Source: Mycolicibacterium mucogenicum DSM 44124 (GTDB lineage Bacteria; Actinomycetota; Actinomycetes; Mycobacteriales; Mycobacteriaceae). From it: 64,000 bases of DNA. A model generated the notes under the pieces. The model was not told the DNA's origin. It did not search any database and saw nothing but the letters and a program-made list of their open reading frames with translations. Position 1 is the stretch's first letter, and each line of letters opens with the position of its first letter. The translations under genes were made by a program, and so were the position numbers. Positions 8,738-19,823 of the stretch are shown piece after piece. The stretch covers positions 4,154,001 to 4,218,000 of the forward strand of contig NZ_CP062008.1 of NCBI RefSeq assembly GCF_005670685.2, given 5' to 3'.

Positions 8738-8774
8738 TTACCTACGCTAGCGTAACCTACTCAACCGTAGGTTG
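8738..8774. promoter_or_regulatory. Operator-like element upstream of desA3
   Basis: TTACCTACG (8738-8746) and TAACCTAC (8753-8760) are direct repeats 15 bases apart, and between them lies the perfect 12-base palindrome TACGCTAGCGTA (8743-8754). A third copy in inverse orientation (CGTAGGTTG, 8766-8774) follows. Essentially the same arrangement precedes the reductase gene (9984-10007). This looks like a repressor or activator site, TetR-type by size; the regulator is not identified. Confidence 0.65.
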
Positions 8775-8814
8775 CTAGACAGCAAATTCTATATTTCCCA
8801 GATCTGCGGTTTTG

Positions 8815-9963
8815 TTAAATATCCAGCACGCAGTCGCCGGCCGCAGCCGAAACGCACGTCTGCACCCGGCTTCCGGGTTCCCGTTCCTCTCCGGTCCGCA
8901 GATCCCGCGCGTGGCCCTCCAGCAAACCCACCACGCAGGACTGGCAGATACCCATCCGGCAGCCGAACGGCATCTGCACACCGGCCTGTTCGCCGGCCTC
9001 CATCAGCGATGTCGCCGCGTCGGCGACGACGGTCTTTCCGCTGCGCTCGAACGTCACCGAACCACCGGTGCCCTCGACCGCAGCCCGCGATGCCGCGAAG
9101 CGCTCCAGGTGCAGCCGCACCCCGAGTCCCGCTGCTTCGTATTCACGCTCGGCGTCGTGGAGCATGGCCTCCGGGCCACACGCCCACGCTTCGCGCGTCC
9201 GCCAGTCGGCGACTTCCTCGTCCAGCTTGGACAGGTCCAGGCGTCCCTCGGTCCGGGTGGCCCGCACGCGCAACTGGTAGCTCGGGTGATCCTTGGCCAG
9301 CTTCGCCAATTCGTCGGCGAAGATGACATCGGCCGCCGTCGGGGCCGAGTGCAGGTGGACGATGTCGGTGATCTGGTCCCGGCGCGCCAGGGTGCGCAGC
9401 ATGGACATCACCGGGGTGATGCCCGACCCCGCGGTCAGGAACAGCACCTTGCCCGGCGCGGGGTCTGGCATGACGAACTCGCCCTGCGGCGCGGCCAGCC
9501 GCACGATGGTGCCGGGCGCCACGCCACCGACCAGGTGGGTGGACAGGAAGCCCTCGGGCATGGCTTTGACCGTGATGGTGATGGTGTGGTCACCGCGCGA
9601 TTCCACAGGGCTCGAGGTCAGCGAGTACGAACGCCACCGCCAGCGGCCGTCGACCAGCAGGCCGATGCCGATGTACTGACCCGGGTGGTAATCGAAGGAG
9701 AAACCCCAACCCGGCTTGATCACCAGGGTTGCCGAATCCTCGGTTTCCCGCCGGACCTCGACGACCTTGCCGCGCAGTTCGCGCGCCGACCACAGCGGAT
9801 TGACCAGTTTGAGGTAGTCGTCCGGCAGCAGCGGCGTCGTGATGCGCCCGACGAGGGTGCGCAGCGCGTGCCAGCCCGGCCGCTCCTTGGCGCCGGCAAC
9901 CTTGGGCCGCACCGTGTCGACCACATTCGCCGAGACCTTGATGGTGTTCTTGGCCACGTTCAC
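8815..9963 (-). CDS. NADPH-dependent ferredoxin-reductase-type electron donor of DesA3
   Basis: 382 residues, corresponding to Rv3230c, the known partner of DesA3. Domain order: FAD-binding beta-barrel with a [10 protein letters not shown] region and RSYSLTSSP (FAD motif RxYS) near 130-150, then an NAD(P)-binding domain with [14 protein letters not shown] near 208 and the WACGPEAML segment near 275, and a C-terminal plant-type 2Fe-2S domain with CRMGICQSC plus a later cysteine (QTC). This gives the electron path NADPH to FAD to 2Fe-2S to DesA3. The start is a GTG at 9963. The shared operator-like element lies about 20 bases upstream. Confidence 0.9.
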   Translation of the reverse strand: MNVAKNTIKVSANVVDTVRPKVAGAKERPGWHALRTLVGRITTPLLPDDYLKLVNPLWSARELRGKVVEVRRETEDSATLVIKPGWGFSFDYHPGQYIGIGLLVDGRWRWRSYSLTSSPVESRGDHTITITVKAMPEGFLSTHLVGGVAPGTIVRLAAPQGEFVMPDPAPGKVLFLTAGSGITPVMSMLRTLARRDQITDIVHLHSAPTAADVIFADELAKLAKDHPSYQLRVRATRTEGRLDLSKLDEEVADWRTREAWACGPEAMLHDAEREYEAAGLGVRLHLERFAASRAAVEGTGGSVTFERSGKTVVADAATSLMEAGEQAGVQMPFGCRMGICQSCVVGLLEGHARDLRTGEEREPGSRVQTCVSAAAGDCVLDI

Positions 9964-9983
9964 TCCCGCTCGGTTGGTCGTCC

Positions 9984-10007
9984 TAACCTACGGTACCGTA
10001 ACCTACG
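9984..10007. promoter_or_regulatory. Operator-like element upstream of the DesA3 reductase gene
   Basis: TAACCTACG occurs twice, at 9984-9992 and 9999-10007, exactly 15 bases apart, with the palindrome TACGGTACCGTA (9989-10000) in the middle. Compare the desA3 element at 8738-8774. The same design in front of both genes of one enzyme system suggests a common regulator. Confidence 0.65.
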
Positions 10008-10042
10008 CGCAAGTAGCTACCCCTGCAGGCCAGGCGCAAGGG

Positions 10043-10561
10043 CTACAGCAGCTCCAACAAAAACGGTAACTCCTGAGCGGCGTACCACGCCAGATCATGA
10101 TCCTGAGCATCTCCGACAGTGAGCTCGGCGTCCTCGTCGCCGAGGTCGGCGGCGTCCACGACGGCCACCGCAGCAAGCACCGCCGGCTCGGCCGCCGAGT
10201 TGTCGACGTACGCCGCGATCACGTCGGCCAGCTTGACGGGCCCAGCCAGGCGCACCACCGCGTCGTCCAGATCGGGGCGCACCGTCACGTCGTCGGCCTC
10301 GGCCACCAGTACCGCGCGCCGCGGCGGCAATCCGGCTTCCTCGCCTGTCCCTTCGCCGACCCCCTCGCCGGCCAGCAGCCGCAGCGACGCCAGCGCCGCT
10401 TCCTGCAGCGCGATCTCGCCCAGCTCGTCCTCGTCGCCGTGCGCGTACGCCTCACGCAGGGTCGGCGTCACCGCGAACGCGGTACCGCTGCGGGCCGGCA
10501 TCACCCCGTCTGCCACGAGTTGCGTGAGCATGGCCAGGGTCGCCGGAATGTAGACGCGCAC
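10043..10561 (-). CDS. Conserved actinobacterial protein (Rv3231c-like, DUF6912-type)
   Basis: 172 residues. It begins MRVYIPATLAMLTQLVADG and is rich in alanine and acidic residues; no transmembrane segment or catalytic motif is visible. It matches what I remember of Rv3231c, which lies in the same place between the DesA3 reductase and ppk2. Its start is nine bases downstream of the ppk2 stop on the minus strand, so it is probably the last gene of a WS/DGAT-ppk2 operon. Function unknown. Confidence 0.7.
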   Translation of the reverse strand: MRVYIPATLAMLTQLVADGVMPARSGTAFAVTPTLREAYAHGDEDELGEIALQEAALASLRLLAGEGVGEGTGEEAGLPPRRAVLVAEADDVTVRPDLDDAVVRLAGPVKLADVIAAYVDNSAAEPAVLAAVAVVDAADLGDEDAELTVGDAQDHDLAWYAAQELPFLLELL

Positions 10562-10570
10562 CAGGGCACT

Positions 10571-11404
10571 CTAGAGGGATTTCTCGGGATCGCCCATCAG
10601 CTCGGCCACGTGATCTGGCACATAGGTGGTGAGTTCGCGCGACGGCCGGACGTACGTCCCCGTCACCACCGGACGCTCCGGCAGCTCGACCTTCGCGTGG
10701 TCGACCGCGGTGTACGGGATCGTCGACAACAGGTGCGCGATCATGTTCAGCCGCGCGTGCTTCTTCACGTCCGATTCGACGACGAACCATGGGCTCTGCG
10801 GGGTGTCGCAGTGGACCATCATCTGGTCCTTGGCCCGGGAGTAGTCCTCCCAGCGGTACACCGACTCGAGATCCATGGGCGAGAGCTTCCACTGCCGGAC
10901 GGGGTCGTTCAGTCGGGACCGGAACCGCTTGAGCTGTTCCGCGTCGGACACCGAGAACCAGTACTTGCGCAGGATGATGCCGTCGTCGATGAGCATCTGT
11001 TCGAAGATCGGGGTCTGCCGCAGGAACAGTGCATGTTCCTGCGGGGTGCAGAACCCCATCACCGTCTCCACGCCGGCCCGGTTGTACCAGGACCGGTCGA
11101 ACAGCACGATCTCGCCTTTGGCCGGCAGGTGCGCGATGTAGCGCTGGTAGTACCACTCACCCCGTTCCCGGTCGCTCGGCGCGGGCAGCGCCGCGACCCG
11201 GGCGATGCGCGGACTCAGGTATTCGGTGATGCGCTTGATGGTGCCGCCCTTGCCCGCGGCGTCGCGGCCCTCGAAGACGATGACGATGCGGGCGCCGGTG
11301 GCGCGTACCCACTCCTGCAGCTTCACCAGCTCGGTCTGCAGCCGGAAGATCTCGGCCTCGTAGACATCGTTGGGGATCTTGCGGATCCGCTTTTTCCCCG
11401 TCAT
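10571..11404 (-). CDS. ppk2: Polyphosphate kinase 2
   Basis: 277 residues. PPK2 enzymes move phosphate between polyphosphate and nucleotides; the M. tuberculosis enzyme (Rv3232c) prefers making GTP from GDP. The Walker A motif FEGRDAAGKGGT is at residues 45-54, followed by a lid-region RVAALPAPSDRERGEWYYQRY and the Walker B-like FDRSWYNRAG near 102-111. It is a single-domain protein of the usual length. Its ATG overlaps the stop of the upstream acyltransferase gene (ATGA). Confidence 0.9.
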   Translation of the reverse strand: MTGKKRIRKIPNDVYEAEIFRLQTELVKLQEWVRATGARIVIVFEGRDAAGKGGTIKRITEYLSPRIARVAALPAPSDRERGEWYYQRYIAHLPAKGEIVLFDRSWYNRAGVETVMGFCTPQEHALFLRQTPIFEQMLIDDGIILRKYWFSVSDAEQLKRFRSRLNDPVRQWKLSPMDLESVYRWEDYSRAKDQMMVHCDTPQSPWFVVESDVKKHARLNMIAHLLSTIPYTAVDHAKVELPERPVVTGTYVRPSRELTTYVPDHVAELMGDPEKSL

Positions 11405-12816
11405 CAGCGTGCCGCCTCCCGCAGCTCGTCGAGCGCTTCGCGCAGCAGGCCGGGAAACACGTCGACGTCACTCATGGCCTCACGGTCGGCGTTGATGCCG
11501 TAGTAGAGGCTGCCGTTGTACGACGTGATGCCGAGCGCCAGCACCTGATTGTTCAGCAGCGGCGGCACCGCGTAGGTGTCCAGCAACTTGGTGCCCGCGA
11601 CGTACATCTGCTTCTGCGCGCCCGGCACGTTGGTGATCAACAGGTTGAACTGCCGCGCCGGGAAGCTCGTCGCGACGCGGGTGCCCATGGCGTGCAGCGT
11701 CGGCGGTGCGAAACCCGACAGCGTGACGATGGTGCGCGCGTCGACCGGGGTGGTCGTGGTGGCCTGCGTCTCGGTGGCGTGCGCGATCTGGGACAGCCGC
11801 ACGAGCGCGTTGTTCTCACCCACCGGCAGGTCGACCAGGAACGGCGTCACCTCGCTGATCGCCTGCCCCGGGCCGGCGGTCTCGAGGTGGTCGGTTTCGG
11901 GGTACACCGACATCGGCGCCATGGCCCGCACCGTCAGGCCCGTCGACACCGACTGACCGCGGGACATCAGCCAGTTCCGCAGCGCGCCGGTCACCACCGA
12001 CAGCACGACGTCGTTGACGTCGCACTCGAAGCGCGTCCGCAGCTGGCGGTACTCCTCCAGCTCGTGCTTGGCGACGGTGAACCGCCGGTTGCGCGACACC
12101 GTCGCGTTCAGCGGGCTGCTCGGTGCGGTACCCCGCACCAGCGTGCGCGCCATGTCGATGACCCGCCGGCCGGCCTCGACGAACTGTTCGGTGCTCGAGA
12201 TCATGTCCGCCGCCGCCGACTGCACGGCGGCCAACTGCGCCGTCGGGCGGGTGACCCACTCTCCGATGGCGCCCAGCAGCAGCGAGGCGTCGCTGGGCTC
12301 GCGGCCCGGGATCCAGATGTCCTCGCCGAACTCGGGCGGCTTCTGGGTCCGGTCGGCGATGACGTGCCCGATCTCCAGCGCCGTCATGCCGTTGACGAGC
12401 GCCTGGTGGGTCTTGGTGTAGATCGCCAGGCGATTGTCGGAGAGCCCTTCGACAAGGCACATCTCCCACAGCGGCCGCGTCTTGTCCAGCGGCCGCGAGC
12501 CCAGCCGGGCCACCAGATCATGGAGCTGGGCATCACTGCCCGGAGACGGCAGCGCCGAGCGCCGGATGTGATACGTGATGTCGAAGTCGCGGTCGTCGAC
12601 CCAGACCGGCCGGGCCAGGCCGAGCGTGACCTCGCGGACCTTCTGCCGGTAGCGCGGGATCTGCGGGAGCCGGGCCTCGACGGTCGCCAGCAGCGTCTCG
12701 TAGCTCAGGCCGGCTCGCGGTCGCCGCAAGATGGACAGCGTCCCGACGTACATGGGTGTCGATGAGTCTTCCAGCCCGTAGAACGACGCGTCCGACGCCG
12801 ACAACCGGGTCACCAT
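11404..12816 (-). CDS. WS/DGAT-family O-acyltransferase-like protein with altered active site
   Basis: 470 residues, the full length of the wax ester synthase/diacylglycerol acyltransferase family. N-terminal part LSASDASFYGLEDSSTPMYVG and a C-terminal domain with NVPGAQ and PPLLNNQVLALGITSYNG segments are typical. The catalytic HHxxxDG motif reads HQALVNG at residues 137-143, so the second histidine and the aspartate are replaced. In M. tuberculosis the matching locus is split (Rv3234c tgs3/Rv3233c); here it is one intact gene. It is translationally coupled to ppk2. Enzyme activity is uncertain. Confidence 0.82.
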   Translation of the reverse strand: MVTRLSASDASFYGLEDSSTPMYVGTLSILRRPRAGLSYETLLATVEARLPQIPRYRQKVREVTLGLARPVWVDDRDFDITYHIRRSALPSPGSDAQLHDLVARLGSRPLDKTRPLWEMCLVEGLSDNRLAIYTKTHQALVNGMTALEIGHVIADRTQKPPEFGEDIWIPGREPSDASLLLGAIGEWVTRPTAQLAAVQSAAADMISSTEQFVEAGRRVIDMARTLVRGTAPSSPLNATVSRNRRFTVAKHELEEYRQLRTRFECDVNDVVLSVVTGALRNWLMSRGQSVSTGLTVRAMAPMSVYPETDHLETAGPGQAISEVTPFLVDLPVGENNALVRLSQIAHATETQATTTTPVDARTIVTLSGFAPPTLHAMGTRVATSFPARQFNLLITNVPGAQKQMYVAGTKLLDTYAVPPLLNNQVLALGITSYNGSLYYGINADREAMSDVDVFPGLLREALDELREAAR

Positions 12817-12997
12817 GCAGCCGCTCCCCCTTCACCTCCTGAACGACCCCGTCACGGTATCCCCGGGACCGGTCCCCCGCAGCACCGGATCGGCGAATTG
12901 GCGTCGAGCACCTGGTGAAACCGGTGCGATGATTTACCCGTCTGCGACTCTCCAGCAGATGCGTCTCATGCACCTGACCGACCGCTGGAGAGATTTC

Positions 12998-13498
12998 ATG
13001 ACCGCATCGACCCGCATCGACGTCGACCTGACCGCGCCGATCGTCGACTACGAGCCCACGCCGATCGAGACGGGCGCGACGGTCCGGGCGCCCAACCGGC
13101 TGCAGGTGGTGGCCGATCCCGAACCCGGCCGCGTCACCGAATCCCCCGCCGAATCTCGGCTCGAGGTCACGCCACCCAGCGCCGCGCTGATGTTCGCCGA
13201 CGCCGCACTGCGCCGGGTCCTGGAGGTCAGCGACCGTCGCCGGCCGATGGCGCAGCTGCGTCCACTGGTCACCGCCACGCTGTTCGACGCCATGTCGTCG
13301 TGGCCCCGCCACACCCGGACCGACGGCACGGCCGCGCTGCGCCGCGTGCGGCTACGCACCGCCCGCGAACAGGACGGGCTGCCCACGGCTGTCGAGGTGT
13401 TCGCCACCTTCAGCCGCGGACCACGACTGCACGCCGCCGCCGGGCGCATCGAAATGCTCGGTGGGCGTTGGCAATTCGTGGCCCTGCAGCTGGGTTGA
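12998..13498 (+). CDS. Rv3235-like protein (DUF6459 type)
   Basis: 166 residues from the ATG at 12998, chosen because GGAG (12987-12990) is seven bases upstream. The N-terminal half is rich in proline and acidic residues; the C-terminal half (about 70-166) is a compact domain with LRRVLEVSDRRRPMAQLRPL and an aromatic ending RWQFVALQLG, as in the small Rv3235/DUF6459 family next to secA in many actinobacteria. It converges on secA1 with only five bases between the stops. Function unknown; a link with Sec export is suggested only by conserved position. Confidence 0.68.
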   Translation: MTASTRIDVDLTAPIVDYEPTPIETGATVRAPNRLQVVADPEPGRVTESPAESRLEVTPPSAALMFADAALRRVLEVSDRRRPMAQLRPLVTATLFDAMSSWPRHTRTDGTAALRRVRLRTAREQDGLPTAVEVFATFSRGPRLHAAAGRIEMLGGRWQFVALQLG

Positions 13499-13503
13499 GC
13501 GGG

Positions 13504-16272
<2,769 letters not shown>

Positions 16273-16360
16273 GCTTTTCCCCTGTGGGTCTGGAACGGAT
16301 ATACGTCAGCGGGTTAGACGTGACCATCGTAGGTGACCGGGGGAATCGGCAGATAAGAGT

Positions 16361-16388
16361 GCGCCCCCGGCGGTTCGGCCGGGGGCGC
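16361..16388 (-). terminator. GC-rich hairpin between hpf and secA1
   Basis: GCGCCCCCGG (16361-16370) pairs perfectly with 16379-16388 around an eight-base loop. It lies 12 bases downstream of the hpf stop. There is no U-tract, so it may be a mycobacterial-type or partial terminator. Confidence 0.6.
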
Positions 16389-16400
16389 AGCACTGGGAAC

Positions 16401-17069
16401 TCAGGACAGGCGGATCAATCCGTAGTCGTAGGCGTGTCTGCGGTAGACCACCGTCGGCCGGTCGCTCTCCTTGTCATGGAACAGGAAGAAGTCGTGTCCG
16501 ACCAGCTCCATCTCGTACAGCGCGTCGTCGACCGTCATCGGGTTGGCCGGGTGCTCCTTCACGCGGACCACCTGGCCCGGAACGTGGTCATCGACCTCGG
16601 CGGTGGCCGCCTGGTTCGGCACCTCGGGCAGATCCTCGGGCGGGACGATGGACGTCGCCTCGGCCAGGCCCACAGGGGTCTTGTCGCCGTAGTGAATCTT
16701 GCGACGGTCCTTGCTGCGCCTGAGCCGATTCTCGAGTTTGCCGACGGCCGATTCGAGGGCGGCGTAGAAGCTGTCCGCGCAGCCTTCGCCGCGAACGACC
16801 GGCCCGCGCCCGCGTGCCGTGATCTCGACATGCTGGCAGTTCTTGCGCTGGCGCCGGTTCTTCTCGTGGTCGAGTTCGACGTCGAAAAGGTAGATGGTGC
16901 GATCGAAGCGCTCCAATCGAGCGAGCTTCTCGGAAACGTAGATGCGGAAGTGTTCGGGGACCTCGACGTTGCGGCCCTTGACGACGACGTCGGCGTGCGG
17001 TTCGGGCGCAGGCTCGGCATCGTCGGCAAACATGGTCGAGCGGGCAGAATCCACGGATTGGGTTGTCAT
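16401..17069 (-). CDS. hpf: Long-form ribosome hibernation promotion factor
   Basis: 222 residues. It corresponds to Rv3241c and to the M. smegmatis protein Y (MPY) that binds the 30S decoding centre in stationary phase. The N-terminal HPF fold starts VVVKGRNVEVPEHFRIYVSEK near 30 with the basic LENRLRRSKDRRK helix near 135; the C-terminal dimerisation domain is MTVDDALYEMELVGHDFFLF near 178 with VVYRRHAYDYGLI at the end. The ATG at 17069 was preferred over an upstream TTG (17078) because it gives the usual MTTQ N-terminus. Confidence 0.9.
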   Translation of the reverse strand: MTTQSVDSARSTMFADDAEPAPEPHADVVVKGRNVEVPEHFRIYVSEKLARLERFDRTIYLFDVELDHEKNRRQRKNCQHVEITARGRGPVVRGEGCADSFYAALESAVGKLENRLRRSKDRRKIHYGDKTPVGLAEATSIVPPEDLPEVPNQAATAEVDDHVPGQVVRVKEHPANPMTVDDALYEMELVGHDFFLFHDKESDRPTVVYRRHAYDYGLIRLS

Positions 17070-17376
17070 GCTTAGCAACTCGCTTCTCTCTCGCAGTGCA
17101 CGTGTGTCTCTTCTTGCACACGGTCTGAACTACGCGCCGAGCGGGTCTGCAAGTCGCCGCAGCCCGGCGCAAGGTGTTGAGTACTCACCTCCTACCGCTG
17201 TCAGCGATTTGGTACCGAGTGAATATGTCGGTACCGCCGTGAGGCTTCACGGGTGGTTGCAGCCGACGGTAGTCCGAGTTCACCTAGTCGTGCCACCGAT
17301 TTCGCATACCGGTTTTGAGAACTTCATATCGAGTTGATGTAGGTACTGCTCCGGCCGTGTCGCACCGCCCAGAGGC
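17070..17376. other. Intergenic region upstream of hpf
   Basis: About 300 bases without a supportable gene. Two copies of GGTACC (17210-17215 and 17231-17236 approximately) flank an A/T-rich stretch, and several short inverted repeats are present. The region probably holds the hpf promoter and the upstream end of the ComF transcript; I cannot assign a specific regulator. Confidence 0.4.
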
Positions 17377-18006
17377 TCACGCGTGTGCTATTGCGAGCAC
17401 CGCCGCCACCTGTGTTCCTGATGTTTGCAGGACCCGAACCGCCTCGGCTGCCGTCGTACCCGTCGTCACCACGTCGTCGAACACCACCGCCTCCCCGCGC
17501 ACCGGAGAACGCAGCCGCACCCGGCCCCGGATGTTGCGCTGTCTTTGTGCGCTGGAGAGTCCGACGGAGTCTCTGGTGAAGGCCCGCATCGCCAACGCCG
17601 GTTCCACCGTCACGCCCGGTAGACCCGCGGCCGCGGCGCGGGCGATCTTCGCGACGGGGTCGCCGCCGCGGCGTCGGGCGGCCAGGCTCCGGGTCGGTGC
17701 GGGCACCATCGTCAGCGGCGGCACGATCAGGCCCCAGACGATCAGGGTCCGCAGCGCCGCGGCGACCGCGTCGGCCAGCGGCACGACGAGGTCTGTTCGG
17801 CCGTGTTCCTTGAGGCCCACGATGGCCCGTCGTCTGGCCCCGGCGTAGCGCCCGAGCGCCAAGACCGGAACCCCGGGGTCCTCCCGCGGCGAGACGACGT
17901 GCGGCTCGTCGGGGCGGACGGTCAGTTCCGCCGCGCAGGCCGGACACCAGCGGGTCGACGGCGCACCGCAGCCACCGCATTCGACGGGCAGGACCAGGTC
18001 GAGCAT
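17377..18006 (-). CDS. ComF-family amidophosphoribosyltransferase-like protein
   Basis: 209 residues from the ATG at 18006. The N-terminal zinc-ribbon-like motif CGGCGAPSTRWCPAC is at residues 10-24. The C-terminal phosphoribosyltransferase domain carries the PRPP-binding signature VVFDDVVTTGTTAAEA near 172-187. An internal SSAQRQRNIRG segment is usual for ComF/GntX proteins. It corresponds to Rv3242c. The family is linked with DNA uptake in naturally competent bacteria and with purine salvage-like folds; the role in mycobacteria is not established. The start is 30 bases from the end of the Rieske gene. Confidence 0.85.
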   Translation of the reverse strand: MLDLVLPVECGGCGAPSTRWCPACAAELTVRPDEPHVVSPREDPGVPVLALGRYAGARRRAIVGLKEHGRTDLVVPLADAVAAALRTLIVWGLIVPPLTMVPAPTRSLAARRRGGDPVAKIARAAAAGLPGVTVEPALAMRAFTRDSVGLSSAQRQRNIRGRVRLRSPVRGEAVVFDDVVTTGTTAAEAVRVLQTSGTQVAAVLAIAHA

Positions 18007-18035
18007 AGCGCCAGCATGCCGGTGGGCACCGACAC

Positions 18036-18473
18036 TCAGCCCAGGACGATCGAGTCCCCCTGGACCTTGACGGCCTTGGCCTCGAGCGGCTTCTTGGCCG
18101 GCCCCTGCGCCACCGTCCCGTCGAGGTTGAACTTGCTGCCATGGCAGGGGCACTTGATGGCCCCGTCGACGATCTCGCTGACGGTGCACCCCTGATGGGT
18201 GCAGATGGCCGACATGCCCTTGAACTCGCCGGCCGTCGGCTGCGTCACCACCACCTCGCCGACGATCACGCCCGAGCCGACCGGCACCGCCGAGGTCTTG
18301 ACCAGCCCGCTGTCGGCCGTCGGCGTCGTCCCACCGCCGGGCGTCGTGGCCGGAGTCTGGCTGGCGGCGGCGGGCGGCTTGCCGTAGGTCTGGCAACCCG
18401 CTATCACCGTGGCGCCCAAGGCGATTCCGGTACCGGCCAGCACCTCGCGGCGACCCAGCTTGTCAGCAGCCAT
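18036..18473 (-). CDS. Exported Rieske 2Fe-2S protein with Tat/lipoprotein signal
   Basis: 145 residues. A twin-arginine start (GRREVLAGTGIALGATVIAGC) combines RR with a lipobox ending in Cys, so it is probably a Tat-exported lipoprotein. A Pro/Thr-rich linker follows at about 30-50. The Rieske cluster ligands are CTHQGC near 91-96 and CPCHGS near 108-113; the two Cys-x-His pairs are complete. It has no attached oxygenase or cytochrome domain. Its ATG overlaps the stop of the upstream membrane protein (ATGA), so it is the last gene of a three-gene unit. A role in electron transfer on the outer face of the membrane is inferred. Confidence 0.85.
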   Translation of the reverse strand: MAADKLGRREVLAGTGIALGATVIAGCQTYGKPPAAASQTPATTPGGGTTPTADSGLVKTSAVPVGSGVIVGEVVVTQPTAGEFKGMSAICTHQGCTVSEIVDGAIKCPCHGSKFNLDGTVAQGPAKKPLEAKAVKVQGDSIVLG

Positions 18474-19051
18474 CAGAACTTCAACCCCTCTCCGACGAAA
18501 AGCCACAGCGCCGAGGTCAGCCAGAGGTACACCAGGCTGGTGAACACCGCCCCGCCGAGCACTGGGATCGCCCAGCCCGGAACACCTTTGCGCGTCAACA
18601 ACAGCATCTTCGCGACGAACGCGCCGTAGAAGAAGCAACCCAGCAGCGAATGCGTGAGCACCCGGACATCGGTCGTCTGGAAACCCACGGCATACAGGCA
18701 GTGCACCGCGACCGGGACGGTGGCCAACACGGCCAGCCGACCCGACCACACATGTGCGGAACCGATCCACGCCGGTGCCTTCACCGGCAGCCTGCCGTAC
18801 ATCACCAGGGCCGAGAACACCTGGAACAGGCCGAGAACCGCGGCCAGCGTGGCCAGCCACGCCTTCGCGTACAGCCCACTCGAGAAGCCGGCGAAGTTGA
18901 CCGAAAAGAACTTCGGTTCATGGACCGATCCGAACACGCCCAGCCCGACCGCCACCACGGCCCCGATCAACAGAGCGACGACGAATCCAGCTCCGCGCGA
19001 GGGGATTTGGGCGCGCTGCGTCGGCGCGTCCGCCGCTGGGTCAAATGCCAT
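18473..19051 (-). CDS. Four- to five-helix membrane protein (DUF6529-type), possible haem carrier
   Basis: 192 residues. Hydrophobic segments lie at about 22-42, 66-86, 103-123, 132-152 and 160-182. Histidines fall near membrane faces (SAHVWSGRLA, VAVHCLYAVGF, LTHSLLGCFFYGAFVAKML), a pattern seen in cytochrome b561- or ferric-reductase-like haem proteins and in DUF6529 proteins that accompany Rieske genes. The ATG at 19051 was chosen; it overlaps the stop of the upstream gene by 11 bases. The haem idea is an inference from histidine placement and from the Rieske neighbour. Confidence 0.7.
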   Translation of the reverse strand: MAFDPAADAPTQRAQIPSRGAGFVVALLIGAVVAVGLGVFGSVHEPKFFSVNFAGFSSGLYAKAWLATLAAVLGLFQVFSALVMYGRLPVKAPAWIGSAHVWSGRLAVLATVPVAVHCLYAVGFQTTDVRVLTHSLLGCFFYGAFVAKMLLLTRKGVPGWAIPVLGGAVFTSLVYLWLTSALWLFVGEGLKF

Positions 19052-19664
19052 CACTGTCGCCCTCCACGCGCTTGGCGTCCGAGGTCAGCGTGGGGGCCGG
19101 TGACGTCGCACCGTCGGCCGAACGCTGCACACCCGTCACCGCCTTGTCCGCGCCGACAATCCAGCTGTTTCGCACGCCGTTGTTCTGGCTCACGTACAGG
19201 CCGGCCGGTGGCTGCACCGCGAAAGCGGTGAATGGCCAACTCTTTTCGCCGATCGTCAAGGTGCCCGCCACGCTCTTGCCGTCATGGCGGCCCTCGAGAT
19301 GGCTGGTCTTGTCCTTGCTCGTCAGGTTGACTACACCCGCATCGGCCGGCCCGCTCAGCCAGGTTTCGACGGCCTTGCCGTCGCACGCGTAGGCGCGGGC
19401 GGCCGCGCCCTTGACCGAGATGTCCAGTGTGATCACGCCGGCCTTGGTCTCGACCTTGCCCTGGTAGTCGGCGGCGGCCGGGAAGGGCACCGCAGCTGGG
19501 GTGGTCGCGATGGGCGGTGCGGCCTGACTCGTGGGCGGCGCGGCCTGGCTGGTCGATGGCACCGGTGCCGCTGGTTGCGACTCCTTGGACACATTCACGG
19601 CATAGATCCCGATGCCCAGGGCGGCGACCGCGCCCAGGGTAACGAGCGGACCCGCTACCTTCAT
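19041..19664 (-). CDS. Membrane-anchored exported protein of the Rieske module
   Basis: 207 residues from the ATG at 19664, preceded by GAGGAG five to six bases upstream. A hydrophobic N-terminal anchor (about 4-24) is followed by a low-complexity spacer containing two near-identical SQAAPP repeats (about 38-54) and a globular domain of about 150 residues with one cysteine (AYACDGK) and an aromatic ending region. The fold is not recognised; the text resembles secreted mycobacterial proteins that test a substrate or carry a ligand. It opens the operon that continues with the DUF6529-type protein and the Rieske protein. Confidence 0.65.
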   Translation of the reverse strand: MKVAGPLVTLGAVAALGIGIYAVNVSKESQPAAPVPSTSQAAPPTSQAAPPIATTPAAVPFPAAADYQGKVETKAGVITLDISVKGAAARAYACDGKAVETWLSGPADAGVVNLTSKDKTSHLEGRHDGKSVAGTLTIGEKSWPFTAFAVQPPAGLYVSQNNGVRNSWIVGADKAVTGVQRSADGATSPAPTLTSDAKRVEGDSDGI

Positions 19665-19823
19665 GTTCACTCCTCATCGGCTGTGAACCCGATGGCAACA
19701 ATGATCCACCCGCGGTGACACGCGCTCATCAGATTCGGTGAGATATCGGGCCAATTTCAGTTAACGATTGGCCGACTCAACCGGAACAACGGAGCCGAGT
19801 CACAGAAGGTTCAAAGCGACTTT

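Noticed and set aside
12815..12997. Upstream extension of the Rv3235-like gene to an ATG at 12815
   Set aside because: The extension overlaps the acyltransferase start and lacks a ribosome site; the ATG at 12998 has a GGAG at ideal distance.
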